Counted from the first letter of the stretch, positions 28,170 through 36,010 are shown. The stretch is DNA of 64,000 nucleotides from Palsa-870 sp035937155 (GCA_035937155.1 DASYVJ010000086.1:71004-135003), one strand, 5' to 3'. Numbers and translations are program-made. The notes: generated by a model not told the origin, from the sequence alone.

Positions 28170-28448
28170 TTACTCCTGTGAATCGGGGGTGGTTGAATTC
28201 TCGGCGCGGTTTGATACGCGGCTTTGGAGGTAGTCGAAGATCAGATCAGGCAGGACTTCGGCTGGCATGGTGCCAGCCTCGAACCAGCGCTGGAGCAGGA
28301 CCGCCGCCGCCTTCAATGGCTCCGGCTGATCCGCCATGCGTTGGATCGCGTCATCGACGTACTTGTCTAGAGTCGGATTGGAAGTCGCGCCGTAGTGGTA
28401 CGTCGAACTCTGGCCATCCTCTGAAACTTCGACTTCGGCGGGATTGAT
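28170..28448 (-). CDS. Hypothetical protein without a standard start codon
   Basis: The frame is open for about 92 codons and reads like a real protein: an acidic N-part, T-S-N-P-T-L-D-K-Y-V-D-D-A-I, and an amphipathic C-part K-A-A-A-V-L-L-Q-R-W-F-E-A-G. It ends five bases before the next ATG. The upstream limit is TAA at about 28457, and an AAGGAG follows. The only codons there are GGA GAA ATC, so ATC (28448) is the best start; a shorter product from ATG in Q-R-M-A-D is possible. Confidence 0.5.
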   Translation of the reverse strand: MNPAEVEVSEDGQSSTYHYGATSNPTLDKYVDDAIQRMADQPEPLKAAAVLLQRWFEAGTMPAEVLPDLIFDYLQSRVSNRAENSTTPDSQE

Positions 28449-28678
28449 TTCTCCTTATTAGTTGTTGGTTGGCAACCGGCTCGCCGTGTCCTAGAGACAT
28501 TCGCCTTGGCCAGCCGTACGCTGCCGTCGAGGGCGGGCGTCGGGGCCGAGTTCTAGTAGAGGTGAGCTGGGTGGGGGCGTCAGCCCTCGCGTGTCCCATA
28601 GGGGCCATGCGACCCACGGTCGGATTTCCAAACCTCAAAGGGTCCGGTTGTCGGTTGGGCGGTCGTTAGACTGCCAAC

Positions 28679-28798
28679 GTGGGCGTGCTCACGGCCTATC
28701 TGGCCTCGACGACCGGGATCGCAACAAGAGCAACCCTCATTGTTGTCGTGTTGATTGGGGTCGCGGTCTACTGGATCTCGCGTCGCCGTCGCGGCTAG
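28679..28798 (+). CDS. Possible tiny single-pass membrane protein
   Basis: 39 codons from GTG 28679 on the strand opposite to the terminase run: T-L-I-V-V-V-L-I-G-V-A-V-Y-W-I followed by S-R-R-R-R-G. A membrane helix with a positive tail is plausible, but no ribosome site is seen. Confidence 0.3.
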   Translation: MGVLTAYLASTTGIATRATLIVVVLIGVAVYWISRRRRG

Positions 28799-28841
28799 TC
28801 CCGTAGTCGGCCGACTTTCAAACGTCGAAACGGCTGGCTTG

Positions 28842-30284
28842 TCAGTCAGGGTCCATTGGCCACGAGTCGAACGCGTTGTTACTGATCTGTTCATAGGGAT
28901 TGAGATTTGGATCGCCACGCCACCGGCTGCTCCACTCCTGGCGGGTAATGACGATCGGTCCATCGTCGCGGGCCTCTATGAGGTCAGCGGCGCCACCGAG
29001 AGCCACTACATGGTCTTGGTGGATGCTGGACGACTCCACAACCTTGAGGCGCCCGCCCACGGTCTTGGTGACGAGGCTTAGGGCTTCCTTGCGCAACTGG
29101 TCATGGGGATAGATCACGATTCGGTGATTGGCAAAGAGTTGATACAGACCACCGAACAGGCGGGCTTGGGTTTCACCTGTCGGATAGCGAGCCTCTACCT
29201 CCGTTCCTCGGAGCCTTTGCTGTAGTCGTTGAACGGATGCAACGGCCTGCGGACTCTCGAACACCCACCGTTTGACGCCGAAGCGCTTTGTAAGGTCGGT
29301 GACAAGATCCTCGACGGCTTCAAGCTGTACCGGCTCATTGCGGCTGCCTTGAAGGGTTCGCAGCGTGTCGAGGATTACCCGCTCACCTTGTTGATGCACC
29401 ACGGCGATAGCGGTGGGGTCGTGGACGAGTCCGACGTCTACGAATCCGACGCACCGGCTGTCTTTGAGAGACTCGCGACCAGTCTCGGCAGTGGAGTACA
29501 TCTCTCGGGTGATCCAACCGCCCTTCGGCTCGGTCCATTTGCATTCCCAGAACCGGGCAAAGTCGGATGGGTGGAGTGTGGCGCGCTGCTCCGCCATGTC
29601 TCGCTCTGAGAGCCATGGCGCTAACTCAGACCCCTCGCGGGTGTGGAAGTAGTAGTCCTCACTGGAGGCTGCCTGCTCACGGACGCGCCAGGCGAAGCTT
29701 GCGAAATCCCAGCCGGCCATTGACACGGCCACCATTTGACTGGCGGGTGATTTGCCGATGGCGCTCCACATCGCAGTCCACAACCGCTCGTCAGGTTGCA
29801 GGCTCAACTCATCGAACCAGACGCGATAGGGGCGGATGCCGTAAGCGGTGCGATCGTCGCTCGACATCACGCGCAACTCGGCGTTGGTGGCTGGGTTGAG
29901 CACCACATTGCGCGTGACTTGGAGGTGAGTCAGGATCGGACTGCGAGCCTGAAAGCCGCGAATGGAGTCGAGGATCAGCGCTGCTTGTTCAGCGTCACCA
30001 GCGACTGCATAGCTGCGGTGCCAGTCGGGGCCGGTCAGGAGGTCTGCCAGTGCAGCAGCAGCGCAGTCTTCCGTCTTGGACTCACCACGCCGACGCTCTG
30101 AAAAACAGAGTCGGAAACGTGGCCGCGTGATCGTCTTGCGCCTGAGTCGGCCTTTGTCCTGCACGGTGGCAAAGATGGCTTCAAAGAACTGCTTTTGCCA
30201 GGGCTCCCAACACTTGCCATACGGCTGATCGTTGGGCAGGATCAACGACTCGGCAATCAGCTTGATAGGGTCGCTTGTCGTCAT
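28842..30284 (-). CDS. terL: Terminase large subunit
   Basis: 480 residues from ATG 30284. The ATPase half has a variant Walker A (R-G-E-S-K-T, about 66-71) and Walker B V-W-F-D-E-L (about 155-160). The nuclease half starts with G-F-V-D-V-G-L-V-H-D-P (D283) and ends with I-H-Q-D-H-V near 440. TerL packages DNA into a procapsid. No capsid genes follow, so the packaging shell may come from a helper phage. The ATG overlaps the terminase small-subunit gene by 4 nt (ATGA). Confidence 0.85.
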   Translation of the reverse strand: MTTSDPIKLIAESLILPNDQPYGKCWEPWQKQFFEAIFATVQDKGRLRRKTITRPRFRLCFSERRRGESKTEDCAAAALADLLTGPDWHRSYAVAGDAEQAALILDSIRGFQARSPILTHLQVTRNVVLNPATNAELRVMSSDDRTAYGIRPYRVWFDELSLQPDERLWTAMWSAIGKSPASQMVAVSMAGWDFASFAWRVREQAASSEDYYFHTREGSELAPWLSERDMAEQRATLHPSDFARFWECKWTEPKGGWITREMYSTAETGRESLKDSRCVGFVDVGLVHDPTAIAVVHQQGERVILDTLRTLQGSRNEPVQLEAVEDLVTDLTKRFGVKRWVFESPQAVASVQRLQQRLRGTEVEARYPTGETQARLFGGLYQLFANHRIVIYPHDQLRKEALSLVTKTVGGRLKVVESSSIHQDHVVALGGAADLIEARDDGPIVITRQEWSSRWRGDPNLNPYEQISNNAFDSWPMDPD

Positions 30285-30772
30285 CGACTTGCTTCCAATT
30301 GCCGTCTCTGACGACTGGCTTCGGCGATCTGCCACAACGCACTGTTTTGCAGAGAGTCAACCTTGCCGTACTTGGCTTTCGACACACCCTCTCCGAGCAG
30401 GCCGGCGAGCATTCCCTGAACGCGCACCACGGAGATGTAGCGGCTCAGGGTTCCACTCCCCGGACGCGTAGACATCAACAAGGCGTACAGGTCGCGTGCC
30501 ATGCACTCCGCCTCGACGTAGCGCCGAGCAAGCGGGAGCTGGGTCGCCGTCAGCGGGCGGCTCTGCTCCGCGCGATAGGCTAGGTACTTCCCCAGCAGGC
30601 GCGACGTGCGGTCATCCCGACGCCGTAGCTCCTTCCGAGTCCCTGCGCGCAGACCATGACGTTTGGCTGCCGTGTTGCCAGGCTTGAAACGGGTCGCTAC
30701 GTCCGGTCGGACTCCCGTTGGTGCCCCTGCCGCCGTATTCGGCGCAGAGGTCGATTTGCCGTTAGTTGTCAA
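30281..30772 (-). CDS. Terminase small subunit-like protein
   Basis: 163 residues from TTG 30772, with GGAGA upstream. The disordered basic start (R-F-K-P-G-N-T-A-A-K-R-H-G-L) is typical of phage small terminases and is followed by helices. The call rests mainly on this start and on coupling to terL. 30773-31113, the divergent gap before it, has only a weak promoter match for the plus strand (GTGACG, 18 bp, TAGTAT at 31069-31074). Confidence 0.65.
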   Translation of the reverse strand: MTTNGKSTSAPNTAAGAPTGVRPDVATRFKPGNTAAKRHGLRAGTRKELRRRDDRTSRLLGKYLAYRAEQSRPLTATQLPLARRYVEAECMARDLYALLMSTRPGSGTLSRYISVVRVQGMLAGLLGEGVSKAKYGKVDSLQNSALWQIAEASRQRRQLEASR

Positions 30773-31113
30773 AGACGTTCTCCAGAACGGGGCGAACCAA
30801 AAATTGGTCCGCGATTTTGAGAGGGCTGAAACTGCTATTCGATCGAAGTCGATAGCGTGAGAAGTTGGCGCGGCCAAACCTACCCGAGCTGCGAGCTAAC
30901 TGCGTGGCTTGCTCTGCCTCTTGCGGCGTGGAGTAGACGTGCTCCCCGACTCGGCCGGCTCTGCTGGGCCTGGGGTGGTACTGCGCCGACGGTAACCGAG
31001 CGCCAGCGCTTCATAAGAACTAACCGAATCCTTACCGCTCTAGGGTGACGTAATCGAGCGCACGCGCCTAGTATTGTCTCATGGAGTCAGCCCAGTTCAG
31101 CAAGGAGCAGACC

Positions 31114-31437
31114 ATGAGTGACCTAGAGGTTTCGACGTTTCAGAATCGCCCGGCATACCGCTACATCCGCACCTCAGACCACATGCCCGCCCTCGGGACT
31201 GAGGTCAAGATGGCGACTGTGAAGCTGTTCAACCCGACAGGCGCCGGCACGTGGTATCTGTCCGAGTACGACTCCAACGAGCGGATGGCTTTCGGCGCGT
31301 CGGACCTGGGCTATGGTGCGGAGTTGGGTTACATCGGCATGGAGGAGCTGGTCGCCTTCCGTGGGCGCTTCGGTCTCCCGATCGAGCGTGACCTTCACTT
31401 CACCCCTTGCCTGCTGTCGGAGGTTTGCGGGAAGTGA
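31114..31437 (+). CDS. DUF2958 domain protein
   Basis: 107 residues from ATG 31114, with AAGGAG at good spacing. The family pattern is clear: V-K-L-F-N-P-T-G-A-G-T-W-Y-L-S-E-Y-D, then A-E-L-G-Y-I-G-M-E-E-L, then F-G-L-P-I-E-R-D-L-H-F. DUF2958 proteins are common on plasmids and integrative elements; their function is unknown. It heads a three-gene run with GTGA overlaps. Confidence 0.85.
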   Translation: MSDLEVSTFQNRPAYRYIRTSDHMPALGTEVKMATVKLFNPTGAGTWYLSEYDSNERMAFGASDLGYGAELGYIGMEELVAFRGRFGLPIERDLHFTPCLLSEVCGK

Positions 31438-31658
31438 CCGCCAAGCGCGCGATCACCCCGGACGAGTTGGCCTGCGTGTTCCAGTTGGCGGCTACGATGC
31501 CCGACTTGCGGGTGATCCCCGCTCAGCTCGCCGAACTCGCTACATTGCGCCAGCGCGTCACTAGGGGCGAGGCCGCGATGGTCGCTGTACGCCAGTCTCA
31601 ATTCGATCTCAGAGACGCGATGCGCCGCCTAGCTAAGGCCAAGGGAGTGACGCTGTGA
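31434..31658 (+). CDS. Small hypothetical protein
   Basis: 74 residues from GTG 31434, overlapping the DUF2958 stop as GTGA. Helical, with Q-L-A-A-T-M-P-D-L-R-V-I and a basic C-terminal helix. No family is recognised. Confidence 0.6.
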   Translation: MTAKRAITPDELACVFQLAATMPDLRVIPAQLAELATLRQRVTRGEAAMVAVRQSQFDLRDAMRRLAKAKGVTL

Positions 31659-31846
31659 CGAGGACGGCTTACCTGAGCATCCCGGACGCAGCGGCCAAGT
31701 GTGGCGTTGGAGAGTCCACCCTGCGCCGGCTGGCTGCCTCGGGCGAACTCCGGGGAGCTATCAAGGTGGGACGCGATTGGATCATCCCTGCCACCACGAT
31801 CGACCGCCTCACACCTCGCGCGGTTGGCCGACCCGCCAAGCGTTAG
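31655..31846 (+). CDS. Small HTH (excisionase-family) protein
   Basis: 63 residues from GTG 31655, overlapping the preceding stop as GTGA. Helix-turn-helix S-I-P-D-A-A-A-K-C-G-V-G-E-S-T-L-R-R-L followed by a wing (I-K-V-G-R-D-W-I-I-P). An AlpA/excisionase-like regulator is likely. Confidence 0.75.
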   Translation: MTRTAYLSIPDAAAKCGVGESTLRRLAASGELRGAIKVGRDWIIPATTIDRLTPRAVGRPAKR

Positions 31847-31851
31847 CGCTG

Positions 31852-31950
31852 TCAAAGCAGTTCGGCCAGGGCGCCAGGTGGGGTCCATACTCGCGGTGGG
31901 GAACGGGGTTCTAGAGACAGGGACGCTTGGGGGTTTAATGGGCTCCCGAG
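31852..31950. repeat. Non-coding block shared with 20460-20554
   Basis: Same start (TCAAAGCAGTTC) and end (GGGCTCCCGAG) as the copy in the decayed element, in the same place relative to the VGTCGC gene. No frame is kept between copies. Confidence 0.6.
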
Positions 31951-32029
31951 ACAATGAGGGCTGGCAGTCCTTGTACTTCACGCTCCGAACCCTCCCAACC
32001 CACTGGCCCTCGGTCCAATCAACCGGGGG

Positions 32030-32263
32030 TCAGCTTCTTGCGGGACGCCCTGAACGCTTGTTCGGGGGTGGGGGGAGGGGTGCGGGCTGCTCTGAGCCGC
32101 TGTGAGGGCCTAGGCGGGTGTGCTCAGCGCAGGCATAGACCGCAACGCGCTTATCACCAATCGGGGTCTGCACGAACCGGAAGCCAGCCGGTTTTGTGTC
32201 GGTAGGCAATAGGCAACCGCAAGTACCCACGATGACTTGTTGCAGCTCGCTTATGTCGTCCAT
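32030..32263 (-). CDS. Small protein with VGTCGC motif
   Basis: 77 residues from ATG 32263 (GGAGG upstream). V-G-T-C-G-C-L-L-P, G-F-R-F-V-Q-T-P-I-G-D and a later A-C-A-E-H could bind a metal through the Cys and His. A Pro-rich tail follows. The same module is fused to an HTH in the decayed element. Function unknown. Confidence 0.6.
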   Translation of the reverse strand: MDDISELQQVIVGTCGCLLPTDTKPAGFRFVQTPIGDKRVAVYACAEHTRLGPHSGSEQPAPLPPPPNKRSGRPARS

Positions 32264-32369
32264 GGCGCCTCCAAAGTTGGGGGGTGGAGATTCAACCAAC
32301 CCCTAGGGAGGGGGCTGAATTGAGATCGAATGGTGCGCTGCTGGCCTCCGCCGCTGCCATTGCCGCTGC

Positions 32370-32552
32370 CTACTGATACCGGGTGAGGCGCCTGCGGCCA
32401 CGCTTGCGAGCCAGGCGTTCCTTGCGGCGTCGCATCTCAGCCGGCCCCATGGCGAAGCGTCTTCGGGCTAGGGCGAGCCGGTTCTCAATGGCGACCCTCT
32501 GCCAGAGCTTCAGCGCGCCTTGGAGGTCACCATCGACTACGAGGATGCGCAA
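32370..32552 (-). CDS. Ribosomal protein bS21-like protein
   Basis: A 60-residue basic protein: a short strand (R-I-L-V-V-D-G-D), then G-A-L-K-L-W-Q-R, R-R-R-F and a long Arg/Lys helix (M-R-R-R-K-E-R-L-A-R-K-R-G-R-R-R). This is the layout and length of bS21 (strand, A-L-R-R-F-K-R, R-R-R-E-F-Y-E, basic tail). bS21 homologues occur in phages and could bias host ribosomes. The match is by pattern only; a general nucleic-acid-binding peptide is the alternative. 32553-32709 upstream holds no gene. Confidence 0.55.
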   Translation of the reverse strand: MRILVVDGDLQGALKLWQRVAIENRLALARRRFAMGPAEMRRRKERLARKRGRRRLTRYQ

Positions 32553-32709
32553 GGTGCGCCCGTTTGCGTGGATTCAGCTAGGGAAGGCCAAGAGGGCAAG
32601 GGTTTGCTGTAAGGGCAGCCAGGACAGGCAGTAGTAGAACGATCACCTATTCGCTTGGAGACCCTGTGTATGCCTGAAACGCTGGATACGCCTGAAACGC
32701 TTTCGTTTC

Positions 32710-33821
32710 TCACGTTTCTACCGTTTCAGTCGTTTCTACTGTCTCTAACGTTTCTGTTGTATCTAGTGTTTCAGGGTTAGTGGTATAGACACCCTGCTTG
32801 GGCGATGCGATCTGCCCAGCTCCCAACATGCGCCAGCAGAGAAGCCTTACCGGGTCATTGGGTCTACCAAGCGCTAGGGCGATGTCTTTGATTGCCAGCG
32901 GGTGTCCAGCGTGGTGTAACAACTTGATGACAGCCTCTCGCTCCTCACTGAGGGAGTCGCCGAGTAGTGACCACGTAGCGCGCATTGCATCCCATCGCAG
33001 GGTCAGCTCGGTTTCCTCAACGTCGCGCCCGGTGATGAACAGGGTTGCGTCGCGCTGGGTTCGCGCGCGCTTGAGGACAATCACGGAGTCAGCCGCGCCA
33101 CCTAACCCCTGCGTGCCGCTGATCGTCTCAAGGGGGTCGTCTGAGCCCATCTTGCGGGTGTGGTGCAGCACTAGGATGGTCAGCCCGTGACGGCCAGCCA
33201 TCTCTTGCAGTCCAGTGATGGCTTGGTAGTCGTCGCCATACAGCGAACCGTTGCGACTGGCAGTCGGTCGGACCTTCTGTAGGGTGTCCACGATTATCAG
33301 CCGGCCTTGCGGGTGCTTCTTTGCCCATGCTTCGAGCCATTGCAACCCGCCCTGATCCAGCTTCGGCCATTGCGTGGAGAGCGTTAGCCGATCGGGGCAG
33401 GGATCGCTGCCGAGAATCAACGTCAGGCGCGATCTCAGGCGACGCTCATTGTCCTCAAGGGCGAGATAGAGAACGTCGCCCGCCTCTACGGGGATCTGCC
33501 CGAGTGCGCGGCCACCGCTGGCGATGGCAAGGGCAACGTTGAGGGCAAGCCAGCTCTTACCGATCTTCGGTGGTCCGACAAGCAAGGGCAGCCCTCAGCC
33601 AGGACTCCACGCACGGCCCATCGGTGCTCAGGTAGAACCTTCTGGAGCAGCTCGGACGCTTTGATAAAGACTGGACCGTCTTTGACTCTCGGCCCACGAT
33701 GGGGCTCGCCACTGCCTGTCTTGAATTCGTTGGCCGAAGCAACGCCGCGAGTCGTCGTTCCTAGGTCACTTGTTAGGTCTAGTTTCCTGTCCAGTTCCTC
33801 GCGCAGTTCTGGGGCGATCAT
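32710..33821 (-). pseudogene. RepA-like AAA ATPase, frame broken by one base
   Basis: Part 1 (ATG 33821 to about 33595) ends L-P-E-H-R-W-A-V-R-G-V-L-A-E-G. Part 2, in another frame, continues L-P-L-L-V-G-P-P-K-I-G-K-S-W-L (Walker A) with I-I-V-D-T-L-Q as Walker B and L-V-L-H-H-T-R. Together they give a normal RepA/RecA-like replication helicase of about 370 residues. The joint at 33592-33595 lacks one G of an expected GGGG. Part 2 could still be made from TTG 33585. The C-terminus is a low-complexity run of T-E-T-V-E-T repeats. A sequencing error is possible. Confidence 0.75.
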
Positions 33822-33970
33822 TCGTCGCGCTCGGCAATGGCAGGGCGTCGCTCACGGTCGCCATACAACCGCCTGAACCGCAGGTTACGGCTGAGTCGTT
33901 TGGCGAGCCACTCCATGTGCTCACGTGAGCGGTACTCGGGGATGCGTTGTCGCTGCTCAAGGTCGATCAT
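33818..33970 (-). CDS. Small basic protein between HTH and RepA genes
   Basis: 50 residues from ATG 33970, with ATGA overlaps on both sides (HTH gene upstream, RepA-like gene downstream). Charged and helical (R-E-H-M-E-W-L-A-K-R-L-S-R-N-L). The coupling argues that it is real; no family is recognised. Confidence 0.6.
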   Translation of the reverse strand: MIDLEQRQRIPEYRSREHMEWLAKRLSRNLRFRRLYGDRERRPAIAERDE

Positions 33971-34179
33971 CTCTGGGCCTCAAGCCAGATGCGGAAGTCC
34001 TCCCCGAGTACGCGCGTTAGGCGCCCGATGCGGATGGGGTGACACGCATTTACGACCGTATAAGCCGTTGGCCGCGACACCCCGAGGATTCGCTGGATAT
34101 CACTGGCAGACAAAACGGCGGGGATTGGTTCGACGGTTGGGTTAGGACGTGCGGCGATGTCAGATGGGGCGATGGTCAA
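33967..34179 (-). CDS. HTH DNA-binding protein (excisionase/AlpA type)
   Basis: 70 residues with L-S-A-S-D-I-Q-R-I-L-G-V-S-R-P-T-A-Y-T-V-V and wing I-R-I-G-R-L-T-R-V-L, the MerR-type helix-turn-helix of excisionases. ATGA overlap with the next gene. It probably regulates or initiates the replication cassette. Confidence 0.75.
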   Translation of the reverse strand: MTIAPSDIAARPNPTVEPIPAVLSASDIQRILGVSRPTAYTVVNACHPIRIGRLTRVLGEDFRIWLEAQR

Positions 34180-34230
34180 CAGGGTCCTCTCAGGACTTAG
34201 GCTCGCCAGCGGGACGCTGACGGCAAGGCG

Positions 34231-34434
34231 CTAGGCCAGATTCTTAGCGAGTCGCGGCGCTGTAACGGGAATGTAGGCGCGCTCGGCGGCAAGGCTCAGT
34301 GCGTCGAGGCTTGCCGGCAAGCCCCACCAAGCGAGCTGTGTCGTGGCGTCTGCGCGGTCGATTGGGTCGCGAGCGTAAAGAGCTTTTCGAAGTGTCACTT
34401 TGACCCGCTCGTAAGTCGGCTCGTCGTTGGACAT
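34231..34434 (-). CDS. Small hypothetical protein
   Basis: 67 residues from ATG 34434 with a strong AAGGAGG six bases before it. Helical: Y-E-R-V-K-V-T-L-R-K-A-L and A-T-T-Q-L-A-W-W-G-L. No family is recognised. Confidence 0.6.
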   Translation of the reverse strand: MSNDEPTYERVKVTLRKALYARDPIDRADATTQLAWWGLPASLDALSLAAERAYIPVTAPRLAKNLA

Positions 34435-34459
34435 ATAACCTCCTTCACTTACTCCTATG

Positions 34460-35158
34460 TCAGGTGTCGTTAACCCCGTCTGACGGCGGGTCGAAGGTGT
34501 ATTCGTACGGCCACGTATTTCGGTGCTCATGCACTAATCCCTGGGCTCTGAGGATAAGAAGGGCGGTCGCAAATTGCCCATCGGCGAGTTGGCTGGCTTT
34601 CTGCGCGAGTGGGCGCGGACACGGGGAGAGGTCACTGTGTTGGCGCAGAGTGCTCGCAAGCCGCGAAGCATCCATGCCTAGACGACGCATCTTCGAAGCG
34701 AGCGCCATCGCTGCGGTGGGCGAGATGGGAGTTCGGCGGGCGGTGAAGTAGACGTACCACGCTTTCGCTTCGGAGTCGCCCTCAAAGATGTCAAGGCCAC
34801 CGATTGGCTTGGTGCGCTCGGTAGCCAGTCGGACGGTTCTGTCATGGTCCGAGGACGGTATGTCTGGCTCGAAGCTATCACCCTCGCGCCTGCGCCGAAC
34901 CCTTAGGCCGCGAAGATCACCACGGCGCGGTTTCCCGCCTTCCGCGTGCCCGTAGTTATAAGAGAGTCGGTCAACGTGGCCGTGTCTCGCCTTCCCGCCC
35001 TGAGCCGGGTCCACGTAGACGGTTGAGGTGCGGCTATCGCCACCACGCTTGATGGCCTTCTGTGTCCGCTCCTCGGCCTGTGCCTCAGGTGAAGCACGGC
35101 GGCGCTGCATGCTCTCGCGCGCTGCGCGCTTGCGCGCTTCTGAATCTTTGTATGGCAA
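34460..35158 (-). CDS. Hypothetical protein of the replication/regulation block
   Basis: 232 residues. The start M-P-Y-K-D-S-E-A-R-K-R-A-A-R-E-S-M-Q-R-R-R-A is the basic lead-in seen in many phage DNA-binding proteins. A charged middle follows, then a helical part (about 135-215) that could be winged-helix. Function unknown. Confidence 0.5.
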   Translation of the reverse strand: MPYKDSEARKRAARESMQRRRASPEAQAEERTQKAIKRGGDSRTSTVYVDPAQGGKARHGHVDRLSYNYGHAEGGKPRRGDLRGLRVRRRREGDSFEPDIPSSDHDRTVRLATERTKPIGGLDIFEGDSEAKAWYVYFTARRTPISPTAAMALASKMRRLGMDASRLASTLRQHSDLSPCPRPLAQKASQLADGQFATALLILRAQGLVHEHRNTWPYEYTFDPPSDGVNDT

Positions 35159-35162
35159 TCGG

Positions 35163-35501
35163 TTAGCCGTCAGCTATTGACATGCTCCCGGGGCTGGACC
35201 GGGGCTGCTCAAATGGCTTGAAGTCCCTGTCGAGATCGTCCCAGCCGACCGTCTCCAGCGCCCTAGTGAAATCTTGAGCGTGGCCTCCCCAAGCTACGCG
35301 ACCCCTCCCGTCCGAAACCTCGACGTGGTAGTTACCGTCGAATCGAACCTCGATCGTGATGTCCTGGTGCTTGCCATCGCTGTCTTCCCTCTCGCATTTG
35401 TAGGTTGTTACTTGGTACAGCGACGACATGCGGCGCGGCTCACATGCGTCTAGTACCGCCTTAAACCGCCGCAGCTCCTCTGTTGCCTCATTCGATTCCA
35501 C
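35163..35501 (-). CDS. Hypothetical protein near the right end
   Basis: 112 residues from GTG 35501 with AAGGAGG upstream. Beta-rich centre (D-I-T-I-E-V-R-F-D-G-N-Y-H-V-E-V-S-D-G-R-G). No family is recognised. The remaining 35502-35869 holds no gene; it has two GTTGGCTAT repeats (35713-35721 and 35724-35732) that are also found at 21326-21345 and may be integrase arm sites. Confidence 0.55.
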   Translation of the reverse strand: MESNEATEELRRFKAVLDACEPRRMSSLYQVTTYKCEREDSDGKHQDITIEVRFDGNYHVEVSDGRGRVAWGGHAQDFTRALETVGWDDLDRDFKPFEQPRSSPGSMSIADG

Positions 35502-35870
35502 GATTTCCGCCTCCTTTTTGGGCGTGCTTAAACGATTGGCATGGTGGCGTGATCGACGGTACGGCCTGCCTTAGTTCTTGGTCAAGGGACTTAACAGCGC
35601 ATGACGAGATCAACCAGGAGGCCTTCGAATATGGGGATTCTCGCCGTAGTAGTCCGCGACGAACCCAGATTCGACCTGGCCGGCGACGATCTCATTGTTT
35701 GCCCCGTGACGTGTTGGCTATACGTTGGCTATATAAAGAGGACGCGAGAGGCTGGTGGGTTCACTCAGCAATCTGCGCGACGGGCAGCCATAGGCAGCGG
35801 ATTGGCAGCGGCGACCCCCGAGACGATGCCGAGCAGTCTCCCAGAGGTCTAGTTTTGTATTCGGATTAGT

Positions 35871-35944
35871 TGGAGGCGACGCCCAGAATCGAACTGGGGA
35901 TGGAGGTTTTGCAGACCTCTGCCTTGCCACTTGGCTACGTCGCC
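35871..35944 (-). tRNA. tRNA-Cys (anticodon GCA), integration target
   Basis: On the minus strand GGCGACG (35944-35938) pairs with CGTCGCC (35881-35875). The anticodon loop CTGCAAA gives GCA; discriminator T, CCA encoded. Its 3' part, from CCA into the anticodon, is repeated at 21405 and 20201, so the gene is the attachment site and was rebuilt by the incoming element. Confidence 0.96.
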
Positions 35945-36010
35945 GTCCCTCGGCGTCGATTCTACCGTCGGCCCCCGCTGCCCAGCCTCGCGGTTAGGCT
36001 GTGGGCGCAG

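Larger units (their letters stand above)
21405..35914. mobile_element. 14.5-kb integrative element in tRNA-Cys, satellite-like
   Basis: Bounded by perfect 45-bp repeats, the right one inside the intact tRNA-Cys. An integrase and an excisionase sit at the left end. It also carries several HTH regulators, a RepA-like ATPase, a bS21-like protein, terminase small and large subunits and a run of very small genes where a phage would have portal and capsid. No capsid, portal, tail, lysis or tape-measure gene was recognised. The cargo includes a cupin, an ABM-like protein and a DUF6953-like protein. Size and gene set resemble phage satellites (PICI-like) rather than a full prophage. Confidence 0.8.

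Noticed and set aside
31701..32105. Plus-strand 134-codon frame over the conserved non-coding block
   Set aside because: Not conserved as a frame in the second copy of the block and without protein-like composition.
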